From Nephromyces sp. MM_2019 (lineage: Eukaryota > Apicomplexa > Aconoidasida > Nephromycida), in the NCBI GenBank assembly GCA_015657535.1, contig JADHZB010000901.1, forward strand, positions 1-18,022: 18,022 nucleotides of DNA. The letters are read 5' to 3'. This document shows positions 1 to 11,460 of the stretch, piece by piece (the first letter of the stretch is position 1; every line of letters starts with the position of its first letter). The position numbers and the translations under genes were made by a program. A model generated the notes under the pieces. The model saw only the letters and a program-made list of their open reading frames with translations. It was not told the origin of the DNA and ran no database searches.

Positions 1-139
1 ATACATATATATATAATCTGTATATATATATATATATATATTTAAAGTGTATATACATATATATGATGTGTGTATATACACACACACATACACGTAAAAA
101 AAATAAAAAAAAAGGTAAAAAATTCAATTTTTATTTTTT
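1..139. other. AT-rich 3' flank of the UTP5-like gene
   Basis: The stretch holds (TA)n and short TG/CA runs followed by an A/T-rich tract, and no credible gene. On the minus strand, just after the stop codon at 140, there are A-rich stretches containing AATAAA-like hexamers that could serve for polyadenylation. In DNA this AT-rich such hexamers are expected by chance, so no specific signal is claimed. Confidence 0.5.
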
Positions 140-2663
140 TTATGATTCTTGGTATTCAATAAGAGGTGTTTGTTTAAGATCATCTTCAGTGTGTGTGTGT
201 GTATGTTCATCAGTTTGTTTATTTTTTTTACGTATTTCAGCTAATGTTAAGAGTGTATCTACACGTCCTTGTAACCTTAAGAATGATTGATTATATTGTA
301 AACGATTTGAAATGTGTAAATATAATTTTTCAATATTTTGACGTGCTTTAGGTATACTCATAAAATAGGCAGATTGTTGTTTAATAAGTTCAAGTAACCA
401 ATTTACTAAGAAATGCACACGTAAGGCCTTTGTGTGTAAAAGGTCAGTTATTTTGTCTAATAATAATAGGGCAGATGGAGAGGGTAAATCAGTGAGTGTG
501 CGTTTTATAGTTAACACATCTCTCTGTGATAAAACAGAGTGTAATAATTGATTATCTGATGAAGTTAATGCTTGATGTAATATGTGTGTCATTGAACCAA
601 CTGTGTGTGAATTTATAGTTGAATTTATTTTTGTGTGTGTATTCAATTTGCTTGGATTATCCTCATCAATTGTGTGTGTAGATTTCCTCTTTGAATTGGG
701 TGGATTTGATTTCATAGGTGACATCTCAACATATGTCTTTACCTTATGTACAGGTGTACCTATACAAATCAAATTAGATTAAATATGTATGTGTATTGTG
801 TGTAGGGGTTATGTAAGTGTGTGTTGTGTGTAGGGGTTATGTGTAGGGGTTGTGTATGTGTGTGTTGTGTGTAGGGGTTATGTGTAGGGATTGTGTAAGT
901 GTGTGTTGTGTGTAGGGGTTGTGTGGGTATGTTATATGTAAGGGTTGTGTATGTGTGTTGTGTGGGTGTGTTGTGTGTGGGGATTGTATGTGTGTGGGGA
1001 TTGTATGTGTGGATTGTCTGTATGTAGGTTGTGTGTGTGGGGGGGGGTTGTGTGTAAGGGTTCTGTGGGTGTGTTGTGTGTGTGTAGGTTGTGTGTATGT
1101 AGGTTGTGTGTGTAGGTTGTGAGTATTAGAATATTTATATATATATATATATAGGTATGTATTTAAATATATATAGTGCGTAAGATAAAACGTGTAAACA
1201 TATNTATATATATATATATATATATATGTTTGTGTATATGTATAATATAGTTTAGAAATATAGATATGTGTGTTATGTGTATATGTGTGTTTACCATCAG
1301 ATGGTTGATCAGTTTCAATCTTATTATTAGGAGTAACATTAGTATCATTATTACTATCATTATTATTATCCTCATTATTCTGTGTGTGTGTAGACCATTT
1401 CAAATAGTGTGTAATCTTGGAATCAAAAAATTGATTGGGTAAAATGAATTTTTCAAATAAAGGTTGATGTGTGTATCTTGATTTAACCATATTATATTCA
1501 GTGTGTGTGTGGTTATCATTATTATGATTTACACCTAATAATAACCATACATGGTTAATAGGGTCATCCTCAATTTCACACACAGGTGAAGGTATACGTA
1601 TAGTTCCAGTGTGTGTAATGTTAACATTATATAATAAGAGTGTGTGTTTACGTGTTAATATAATAACACGTACTGGGTCACGGTGTGCAGATGATGAATT
1701 CTGTGGGCCTTCATGAGGGTCTAATGCCTCAACATATACACACTTGATATCACTGTGTGTGTTAATAGTTAATCTAGGTTGTATAGATTTGAGTGTAGAT
1801 TTACTAGTTGTTTTTTTCTTTTTCTTATTTATATTTTGACTGTGTAAAACCCATAAGAATGCTTGATTATTACCGTGTGTACCTATAACCCAATATTCTA
1901 TGTTTTTATTCTTGTGTGTATCATCCCCATTGATTTGTAAGCTATCATTATGTGTGTGTATGTTAGGTAATTGTATATCAATTTGGGTAAAAATTTTATT
2001 TGAAGTTGTGGATAATTCAAAGGCAAAAAATTCATTTATTATATCATAACCATATATATTTTGTCCACACACAACCATTAAATATTTATCATCAGGTGTT
2101 GTACACACCATGTCAACATTTTTGGGAGCTGTTATACACATTGTGTGTGCACCATCTACTATTGAAAATGTGTGTATATAAGGTGTACCAGACGATGTGT
2201 AAAACATGTGTTGTGTACTTGTTATAGATATAATATTACGCCCATTTACCTCTTCTATATGTTTGGGTGATATATTAGGGTGTGTAGATGAAAGTGTGTC
2301 AAATGATACTAATCCTATACTTATATCAGAGGGGAGTTTATCCTTTACACACATTTCATATAATTCCCTCTGTTTGTGTGTAGAATATATACTTAACCAA
2401 CCATTTTCTCTACCAATAATAAGGTGTGAAGATGACCTTGTAAAATGTGTACAAATTGGATTATTTGATATATATTGTCTCTGCCATACTATCTTCTCTT
2501 TATTATTCTCTTCTGTGTGTGTGTGTAATTCTGGTTGCTCTGAAAATATTAATTTATTTGTACTCACTTTTGTAGGTACACCATATAACGTACAACGTGT
2601 ATTTGTTATAGATGTGTAGAATTGGCCACATTTTGATAATGTGTACTTTAATAAGTTTGACAT
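140..2663 (-). CDS. UTP5: UTP5/WDR43-like SSU processome subunit (beta-propeller plus Utp12 domain), two exons
   Basis: Seen: complement(join(140..759,1295..2663)), 1,989 nt including TAA, giving 662 residues. The ATG at 2661-2663 opens MSNLLKYTLSKCGQF. Residues 1 to about 400 look like beta-propeller strands (for example HLIIGRENGWLSIYS and IISITSTQHMFYTSSG), interrupted by Thr-His and Asn-rich inserts. An acidic Asn-rich linker follows, ending at the intron inside Gly457. Residues about 512-630 form a helical Utp12-type domain (from MTHILHQALTSSDNQLLHS to LRLQGRVDTLLTLAEI), then a short charged tail. Known: this order and a length of about 640-680 residues match Utp5/WDR43, a t-UTP protein of the nucleolar SSU processome needed for rRNA transcription and early pre-rRNA cleavage. 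Inferred: orthology. Other Utp12-domain proteins (Utp9, Utp12, Utp13, Pwp2) are possible, but most of those are larger or have more clearly repeated WD motifs. The Utp12 assignment is firmer than the exact paralogue. Confidence 0.72.
786..1125. repeat. G-rich TG minisatellite inside the UTP5 intron
   Basis: The plus strand carries TG runs punctuated by GGGG blocks in the motif GTGTAGGGGTT. The blocks start at about 804, 834, 846, 874, 887 (GGG) and 914, giving a period close to 40 bp (834 to 874 to 914) with a second block 12-13 bp inside each unit. From about 960 the array degenerates into variants with GGGG and one run of about nine G. The transcript is the C-rich strand. Confidence 0.8.
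1133..1228. repeat. (TA)n microsatellites with an uncalled base
   Basis: Two TA-dinucleotide runs (about 1136-1153 and 1203-1227) flank a short AT-rich spacer inside the UTP5 intron. The n at 1204 sits at the start of the second run, so the length of this microsatellite is probably uncertain in the assembly. Confidence 0.85.
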
Positions 2664-2914
2664 GATTGTGTGTAAAGGGAAGGGGTGTTTGTGTATGTAG
2701 TGTATGTGTGTGTGTATGTTGATTGTATGTGTGTGTAGATTGTGTTTATGAGTAGATTGTCTATGTATAGTATATGTTATATATGATTTGGGGGAGGAGT
2801 GAGAATATGTATAAAATCAAAGAGTTATGTTTAAGTTGAAGTTGAATAGATGAGGGGATGAATGTGTGTATATATATTTACTAAGATAAATGTGTATAGT
2901 TAAAGAGAGAGTGA

Positions 2915-3048
2915 ATATATATATATATATATGTATGTATATGTGTGTAGAATGTTGAAGAGTTGGACATATATGTATATAATTAATATTTGCCCAATAA
3001 TTTTAAAAACATCAAATTATTAACATATATATTCAAGTATATATAGAG

Positions 3049-3081
<33 letters not shown>

Positions 3082-3245
3082 GTCTGTGTATACTTAGATA
3101 TATATATATATATTTAGAGTGTGTATATATGTATGTGTATGTATGTATATATATATATGTATGTGTATATGTTAATATATTTATGATTCTATTAATCTGT
3201 AGTATATACAAATATATATATAAATGTATATATATATATATTTAT
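2915..3245. repeat. Mixed (TA)n / TG microsatellite block upstream of UTP5
   Basis: TA runs at about 2915-2932, 3050-3076, 3099-3112 and near 3220-3242 alternate with TATG/TGTG tracts. Reading frames here encode only Tyr-Ile-His-Thr repeats and are not genes. Confidence 0.8.
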
Positions 3246-3347
3246 AGTGAGTTGAAGAGAGTGTGAAAATTTAGAAGGAGATGTGTGTGTAAAATATGTA
3301 GTAAATATGATGAAGGATGTGTGTTGTAATAAAAATATAAATGAGAT

Positions 3348-3420
3348 TTTCATCAAAGAAAATATCAAAACAAATTATTAGTAAATGTTTTATTTAAAGA
3401 ATCAAATTTTGTTGATGAAA
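3348..3420. repeat. Inverted repeat TTTCATCAA ... TTGATGAAA
   Basis: A perfect 9-bp inverted repeat has arms at 3348-3356 and 3412-3420 and a 55-nt spacer. With a few mismatches the pairing extends outward and inward to about 18 bp. It lies in one of the few non-repetitive parts of the spacer. It could be a protein-binding dyad or a stem, but AT-rich DNA gives many such pairs by chance. Confidence 0.45.
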
Positions 3421-3430
3421 TTGGGCCCAA
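3421..3430. promoter_or_regulatory. TTGGGCCCAA palindrome, candidate regulatory site
   Basis: This is a perfect 10-bp palindrome with a GGGCCC core, directly abutting the right arm of the inverted repeat. It is the most GC-rich short word in an otherwise extremely AT-rich spacer, about 760 bp upstream of the UTP5-like ATG. In plants the site II word TGGGCC/T is enriched upstream of ribosome-biogenesis and replication genes; whether anything comparable operates here is inference only. Confidence 0.3.
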
Positions 3431-3496
3431 AAATTTACTCATTTCGTTAAATTATTATCAATTTAATTCAATTTTATAAATTTATTCATTTTTAGT

Positions 3497-3680
3497 ACAT
3501 GTGTGTATGTGTATGTGTGTATGTATGTGTATGTCTGTATGTGTATGTCTGTATGTATGTGCATGTGTATGTATGTGTGTGCATGTGTGTGTGTTTGTTG
3601 TGAGTTTATGTATATGCATGTGTTTGTGCTTGTGAGTTTATGTATATGCATGTGTGTGTGTATGTATGTGTGTATTTATA
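3497..3680. repeat. TGTA/TGTG microsatellite
   Basis: An imperfect array of TGTATG and TGTG units with occasional GCATG variants. A segment of about 24-30 bp containing GTGAGTTTATGTATATGCATGTG occurs twice (about 3600-3623 and 3632-3655), indicating a local duplication. It lies in the spacer, and the reading frames across it are repeat artefacts. Confidence 0.75.
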
Positions 3681-3950
3681 TAGGTGTGAGTGTCTTTGTG
3701 TTAAACTATAAATGGGTGTGTGTAGGTTGATGTGTGTGTATGTTTCGGTTTGTATTTACCTCAATAGTTTTGTGTCAGTTTGGGTGTATATATCATAGTG
3801 TGTTTATCATTGTGTGTGAATATAGTTATTTAATTGTATATGTGTGTGTGTTTAATGTGTATATATATAATGAGAAAGTACAAGGTTTGGATAACAATCA
3901 GTATAGGTCTTAAATCTAAGCTCATTTTATAATAAATTAATACACACATG

Positions 3951-3954
<4 letters not shown>

Positions 3955-3981
<27 letters not shown>
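3955..3981. repeat. (TA)n microsatellite
   Basis: An uninterrupted TA dinucleotide run of about 27 bp in the spacer. A shorter TA run follows near 4005-4025. Confidence 0.85.
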
Positions 3982-3985
<4 letters not shown>

Positions 3986-4177
3986 TTGAAATGAGTGTGT
4001 CAATATAATATATATATATACATATATGTAAATACATATATACACTGTGTAAGGATTAAATATAAACTAGTATATATATTTACACACATATGTATGTTTA
4101 TACACACATATTGAAAAATTTTAATTTAAAGATGATTGACTATATTAAAGGAAATTTTAGATAACTTATTTATTAAA

Positions 4178-4390
4178 TTTATAAGCGTTAATTACACATC
4201 AAATATCTTACACACACAATATAATTTTATATTCTTATTTTATCTGATTATATAATGTGTGAATTAAATTATATATATGTTACACACATAGAGTTTAATA
4301 TTACATACACACACTTTGTACCAAAATATTATTTATATAATTAATTTTTTAAGGTTTGTATTTAAAAATGTGTAACTTATAAACGTTAAT
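4178..4390. repeat. Repeated word TTATAARCGTTAAT in the TRRAP 3' flank
   Basis: TTATAAGCGTTAAT occurs at 4179-4192 and TTATAAACGTTAAT at 4377-4390, one mismatch in 14 bases, in direct orientation. Both are preceded at short distance by AACTTAT. The segment between is ordinary AT-rich sequence. The position just beyond the TRRAP stop would place both copies in or near its 3' untranslated region. Function is unknown. Confidence 0.4.
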
Positions 4391-4509
4391 AATTTTTTAG
4401 TTTTAATTTGTATATATATGTGTATTAATTACTCTATATTTCAATGTGTATATATATGTTTCTTGGTTTTTCTCTTTATGTGTGTGTGTGTGTGTATAAA
4501 AATACATAA

Positions 4510-4511
<2 letters not shown>

Positions 4512-4540
<29 letters not shown>

Positions 4541-4541
4541 T
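4512..4541. repeat. (TA)n microsatellite immediately after the TRRAP stop
   Basis: A long TA run ends five bases before the last base of the TRRAP stop codon (4546). A TG run at about 4479-4494 lies just beyond it. Both would be transcribed in the TRRAP 3' untranslated region. Confidence 0.85.
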
Positions 4542-4545
4542 GTGT

Positions 4546-7500
4546 TTAGAACCAAGGTTGCCAAGTAGCCTTCATTCTAGATAAATGATTTGTATTGCTT
4601 GCAACTTGTAAGAGTAAATGAATTTGTTGTGTTTTAGGCTCATTAGTATTCTGTTAAAATACACACACACACACAAATATATATATAAAGATAATAAATA
4701 GGATATATACATCAAATCTTCACAAGGATATTAACAAACAGAACACAAAACTCACAATATACACACACACAGCACACAGTACACAACACACACACAACAC
4801 AACACACACACAATGAACAACACACATACATTACACAACACAACACACAACACAACACACACACAATATAACAACACACACACAAACATACATACACACA
4901 CAACACAACACACAAACATACAGTACACAACACACACAAACATTCAGTACACAACACACACAAACATACATACACACACAACACAACACACACACAATAT
5001 AACAACACACACACAACACAACACACAACATACAGTACACAACACACAACTTACAGTACACAACACACAACATACAGTACACAACACACACAAACACACA
5101 TACACACACACACACACATACATACACACAACACAACACACAACATACAGTACACAACACACACAAACACACATACACACACAACACAACACACAACATA
5201 CAGTACACAACACACACAAACACACATACACACACACATACATACACACAACGCAACACACAACATACAGTACACAACACACACAAACACACATACACAC
5301 ACACACACACATACATACACACAACACACACAAACACACATACACACACACAAACACACATACACACACGCAATACATAACACACACACAGTACACAGCA
5401 CACACACAAACACACATACACACACAACACAACACACAACATACAGTACACAACACACACAAACACACATACACACACACACACACACACATACATACAC
5501 ACACACACATACCTTAGCATTATTTTCATGATGTTGAACTAAGGAAACAACACGCCCTACATTAAATTCAACTTTTTCACGTATATCAATTTGTGGTAAA
5601 CTAGTTGTGTGTAAAGGTGTTTGTTCAATCCCCTGTGTATGATTAGATGTATGTTGTTGTGTGTGTGTAGGTTTATGTGTGTGTGTAGATGTATTTGTAG
5701 GTGTATTTGTGTGTGTGGATGTATTTGTGTGTGTAATATTATTTGAATTATTTGTTTCAATATCTTCAAACTTTATATTCTTTTGATTATTATCATTATT
5801 ATTATTTATACTATTATCAGAGTGTGTATTATTATTATTATTATTATGTGTGTGTGTATAATTATTATTATAACCCTCATCACCAACACTACTACCACTA
5901 ATACCACTATTACTATTATGATCACTCATTTGTGTGTGTGTATTATTACGACCCATTTGTGGGTGTAAATTATGACTATCACTACCACTATTACCACTGT
6001 GTGTATTATGATTATTTTGTGTGTGTGTATGATTAACACCACCACTACCACCACTAATATTATTATTATTATGAGTGTGTGTATGATTACTACCACCACT
6101 AATATTATTATTATTATGAGTGTGTGTATGATTAACACCACCACTACCACCACTAATATTATTATTATTATGAGTGTGTGTATGATTAACACCACCACTA
6201 ATATTATTATTATTATGAGTGTGTGTATGATTACTACCACCACTACCACCACTAATATTATTATTATTATGAGTGTGTGTATGATTAACATCACTACTAA
6301 TAATAGGTGTAGGTGTAGAACGATTGATAGAGAGGGCCATTAAATCATCACGAAATATAAGGCATAATAAATTTCTAAGATGAAAATCATTTTTATGTAA
6401 ACATTCAATGAGTGCATACATAACACCAGGGAGTAAACCAATACGTCCATAGGGCCCAATTAAGGCCTCAATATTACGTGTAAAACGAAAGGGTACACGT
6501 TCTAAATAATCAAATTGTAGTGTGTGTGTATTATATGAAGGTTTAAAACCTAATTGTGTCATTTGTCCAGTATCAGGTAAAAACATAATCTTAATTGGAT
6601 TTATATCAACCATTGAAAATAAATAATTCATTATAGATAATATACCTAAATTAGTTGAAAATTGTTTAATAAATATAAAACTATTATCTGCAAATGGGTG
6701 TAAATTGTGTACATACGCTCTTAATAAATCTTCTGATGTTAATTCACATAATTCATCAAATACTTCACGTGCTACCTGTGTTTGACACTCTTGATTAAAT
6801 ACTTGGAAATTATGTTGTATATCTTCTGTTTCATGTGTACCCATCATATATGATGATGATTTATGTGTATTTGAATGTGTGTGTATATTTGAATATGTAT
6901 TTGAAGGTGTATTTGAATATGTATTTGAAGGTGTATTTGAATATGTATTTGAAGGTGTATTTGAATATGTATTTGAAGGTGTATTTGAAGGTGTATTTGA
7001 AGGTGTATTTGAATATGTATTTGAATATAAATTTGAATATAAATTTGAATGTGTATTTGAAGGTGTATTTGAATATAAATTTGAATGTGTATTTGAAGGT
7101 GTATTTGAATGTGTATTTGAAGGTGTATTTGAATATAAATTTGAATGTGTATTTGAATATAAATTTGAAGGTGTATTTGAATATAAATTTGAATATGTAT
7201 TTGAAGGTGTATTTAAAGGTGTATTTGAAGGTATATTTGAATGTGTATGTTTAGGTTGATCCATTGTATGAGGATGTGTCGATGTATTAGAAATCATATA
7301 AGATTGTATAGGTTGTTTATGATGGGATAAAAAATAATTAGGTTGATCTAATTCAATATGTTTCTTATATAATTCATAATCTTTTCCTTGTTGTGTATAT
7401 AATTTATGTTGTGTATATGATTGTATATGTTGAAGTATATCATAATGTGGATGATAATTATGATTAGATTGTTTGTGTGTATATTCATTCATTTCATAAT

Positions 7501-10500
7501 CAGAATGATGTAAATAATGATTAATAAGTAATTGTGGTATAAATTGATTATTATGTATATATTCATATACTTTATCATTGTATTTTTTATACATTTTTGA
7601 ACGTATTAATTGTCTATGTAACATAATAGGTATATCAGAATCAATATAATGTGTAGATGTATGTGTCATATCTTGTAATACTTCAGATAATGTAGTATAA
7701 TCATCTGTATCATCTAATAATCTACATCTAGGGTGTATAGGTACCATACTCATTAATACAAATGACATTGACCGTGTACGTGTTTCTTTATGTTTATACA
7801 TTAATTGATTTAACATAACTTGTAATTGTAACATACGTAAATCACTACATTGTTGTAATGAACTATAGGGTTGTAATAAATAATAATAAGTTGAACCATT
7901 ATTAGCTAGAAAACCTATACGTTTAATAGTATAACAACTTCGTGTTGTATATGTTATTTCTTTTTCTATACGTTTAATGTGTATAGGTAAACCACCTAAA
8001 TTACCAGATATACAAATTGGCTCACCAAAATATTTCCAATGTAAACCTGGTACTTCAATTTTTATACGACAACGATGTAATAAATCACCAATTGTTGAAG
8101 CTGCATCTGATAAATTATTTTCCCAATATATCATATGTACTCTACGTGTTAATATATCTTTCCATTTTTTTAATTTATATGTCATTTCTGTTAATGATAT
8201 ATTTAATTGATATGATGCATATTTATTCTTCTGTATTATATCTATATGTTTTGTAGGTATATCTGTATGTGTATGTTTTGTATCTATATGTGTATGTTTT
8301 GTAGGTATATCTGTATGTTTTGTATCTGTATCTATATGTGTATGTTTTGTATCTGTATCTATATGTGTATGTTTTGTATCTGTATGTTTTGTAGGTGTAT
8401 CTGTATGTGTATGTTTTGTATCTGTATCTGTATGTGTATGTTTTGTATCTGTATCTGTATGTGTATGTTTTGTAGGTGTATCTGTATGTGTATGTTTTGT
8501 ATCTGTATGTGTATGTTTTGTAGGTGTATGTGTATGTGTAGTTGGTGTGTGTGTAGATTTTGTGTGTAAATGAGATTCATGTAATGGATTAGTAAAATCT
8601 TTAAGAAATTCATTCCAAAATGATCTCATAAATTTTCTTGAATTTTCCATATGTAATGGAAAGGGTATGGATGGGATAACATTATGATTAGATGTGTGTA
8701 TATTAAATTGTTGTAATTCATAACGTGAAAATAAATTACATTCAAAAAATTGTTGTGCAATTATAGGTAAATGTATTTGATTCCATGGTAATTCTACACA
8801 CTGTGTAAATAATGTACGAATTGCACACAAAATTTCATCTAATGGGTCAGGTTTAACATGCATAACTAATTCATCTGATAAATGATCTAATGTTAATGTG
8901 AGTGTACTAAATGATTTCTTAAATGCAGACATTAATGAATTTAATGCTGATAATGATGATGGTGATTTTACATGTGTGTGTTGTTGTTGTTGTTGTTGTT
9001 GTGTGTGTTGTTGTTGTTGTTGTTGTTGTTGTTGTGTGTGTTGTTGTTGTTGTGTGTGTTGTTGTTGTTGTGTGTGTTGTTGTTGTGTGTGTTGTTGTTG
9101 TTGTGTATTGTGTGTATTTTGCTGTGTATTGTGTGTATTTTGTTGTGTATTTTGTTGTGTATTTTGTTGTGTATGTTGTGGTGTATTTTGTTGTGTATTT
9201 TGTTGTGTATTTTGTTGTGTATTTTGTTGTGTATGTTGTGGTGTATTGTGTGTATTTTGTTGTGTATTTTGGTGTGTATGTTGTTGTGTATTGTGTGTAT
9301 TTTGTTGTGTTTTATGTTGTTTAGTAGGAGTATGTGATGGTGATGGATGAGTGTGTTTAGGATCATTAGAGATATGTGTAGTGTGTAATTCATCTTGTTT
9401 ATCCATTAATGCAGTACGTACATCATAATAAATAGTTTGAGGCATATAATTTAATAAATTAAATAATATTTTACTTACTTCAGGCATTTCTAAACGATCT
9501 AAACCTGTAATTAATTGAGGTAACCAACATAACCATAAATTAGGTGATAATTTATCACAAAATTTACCAAAAGCTACACACAAAGGCCTATCAATTTCAT
9601 TATCATGTGATAATAACCATAACACACGACTTAGATATATACGTGATTTATCTGATCTAAGAAATATACCTAATATATATGATATAATAGCACTTGTTGC
9701 ATATGTTATTTCTTTCTTAAATAAAAAAAATAAATTATCTGAATATTTAGCCCATGATATCCAACCTTGACCTAATAATGGATATATTTTAATAGCCATA
9801 CATAATGAATGTCCTGCATTTTCAATTTCTTTTATATTAGGTAATGTGTGTATATGTTGTTGTTGTGTATGTGTATATATATGAGGATGTTGTTGTTGTT
9901 GTGTTGATGATAATAATTGATGTGTATGATTATGTTGATGATGATGTGTATGATGATATTGATGTGTATGTGTAGATATACGATTTAATATAACACCTTT
10001 TAAACGATAAATTTGTGATTGATATTCTTCATAATTTGTACGTGTTAATGTATCAAAATCAAATGAATTAATTATATTTAAACCTGTATTAACTTGATAA
10101 TGATCAGCTAAACATAATTTAATTTTTTCAATTAATAATAAATATTTTTCAGCTGTATATACATCATTTTCCTTTATATTTGGTATATCTAAATTTCTTA
10201 ATAAATTTACTGAAATTTCTGGTATTTTATTTGGTTTACGTGCAATAGATGCAAATCTAATTTTTGTCCAAGGTAAATCTTGTAAATATGAAATGTGTAA
10301 TAATTTATCATCTTTATTATTTAAACGTGTTTCTATTATATTATCAATTAAATTAAATGTGTAATTTCTCCAATGAAATAATTCATTCCATATATATAAT
10401 GTATCCCATTTATTAGGTAAACGATCTCTCCATGAATTTAATATAGGTCTTATATTAAGTTCATCTAATTGTTGTTGTTGTTGTTGTTGTGATGTGTGTG

Positions 10501-11423
10501 TATGTGTATGTGATGTGTGTGTATGTGTATGTGATGTGTGTGTATGTGATATTGTATTATTTGTATTGGTTGTATTATTATGATTAGAATGTGTATTTGT
10601 TATATGATGATGATGATTATTATTATATGTATTATTAGATAATAAATGTGTAGGTTTATTTAATGTATGTGTTAATGTATTTGTTATATGTGATAACATA
10701 TTTTCAGTTTCTAATAATTCTGTATATTGTTGAAATTGAAATAATAAATATGTATGACTTTCTGATATAATATTAGGTAATGATTTCCATTGTTGTATTA
10801 ATAATTTTTTACCTTCATTTATATTTAATTTAAATTCATTACTTGTTTTATAATAATAATTATTTGGATAATTAGATTGATGATTATAATAATTATTATA
10901 ATAATGTGTATTATTATGTTGTGTTGTGTTATTTTGATTATTTATATGATGATTAGTTTGATTATATTGTTTATTATTTAAATGTATATTATTATTATTA
11001 TTATTAATAATAATAGGATGATTATAATTATGTGGATGTGTGTATGGACCTAATATTTCTTCATTTAATAATATATATGATAATGTTAAACGTATATTTG
11101 AATTCATCATATTATTATCATTTATAATTTTATCAACAATTTCCCATTTATTTAATTTTGTTGCACATTCAATTTCTAATTTTGGATTTGGATTTACCTT
11201 TAAAAATTCATTTAATAATGTCCATTGATTTAATTGTATTGTACACATTATCCAATTATCTATATAATTCATATATTCTTCACGTTTATTATCTAAATCA
11301 ATATCTAATGATAATGTATTATTTGATAATATATGTTGTTGTTGTTGTTGTTGTTGTGTGTAATAATGTGTAGGTTGTATAGATTTTGAATGTATATTAT
11401 TATTATTATTAATTATATTATTA

Positions 11424-11460
<37 letters not shown>

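Larger units (their letters stand above)
760..1294 (-). other. Intron of the UTP5-like gene (535 nt, phase 1)
   Basis: On the coding strand the donor is GATG|GTAAACACAC (GT at 1294-1293) and the acceptor is TTTGTATAG|GTACACC (AG at 761-760). Joining the exons rebuilds a Gly codon (G + GT), keeps one open frame from ATG to TAA, and gives a total divisible by three. The reading frame stays open for over 450 nt into the intron because CA repeats lack stop codons, so a simple ORF search wrongly extends exon 1. The interior is almost all simple repeat. An ambiguous base lies at 1204. Confidence 0.85.
2664..4545. other. Intergenic spacer between TRRAP stop and UTP5 start
   Basis: This 1,882-base gap must hold the 3' untranslated region of TRRAP and the promoter and leader of the UTP5-like gene, both on the minus strand. 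Most of it is TG, TA and mixed TG/TA simple repeat, with no long non-repetitive reading frame on either strand. The less repetitive islands are about 3245-3500 (with a GC palindrome and an inverted repeat) and about 4040-4440 (plain AT-rich sequence with a short repeated motif). I recognise no tRNA, snoRNA or other RNA gene, and no core promoter element can be assigned with confidence. Confidence 0.7.

Noticed and set aside
801..920. Interstitial telomere repeat (GTGTAGGGGTT)
   Set aside because: The unit is a 40-bp composite, not a short uniform TTTAGGG- or TTAGGG-type telomere repeat, and it lies inside an intron.
837..1294. Extension of the UTP5 frame into Thr-His/Tyr-Ile/Pro repeats
   Set aside because: It is intron read-through. 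A good donor at 1294 and acceptor at 760 join the gene to the Utp12 exon in frame.
3406..3450. C/D-box snoRNA candidate (TTGATGA near the GC palindrome)
   Set aside because: I saw no CTGA D box at a suitable distance and no terminal stem.
3020..4045. Small Tyr-Ile-His or Val-Cys-Met reading frames in the spacer
   Set aside because: They consist only of translated microsatellite and have no conserved or mixed-composition sequence.
4813..5529. Long open frames of Thr-His (plus) and Val-Cys (minus) repeats
   Set aside because: They arise because AC/GT repeats contain no stop codons. The region is the intron between two TRRAP exons.
6835..7259. Plus-strand frames encoding VFEG/YLKV repeats
   Set aside because: They are shadows of the 12-bp array, whose minus-strand frame is embedded in conserved TRRAP sequence.
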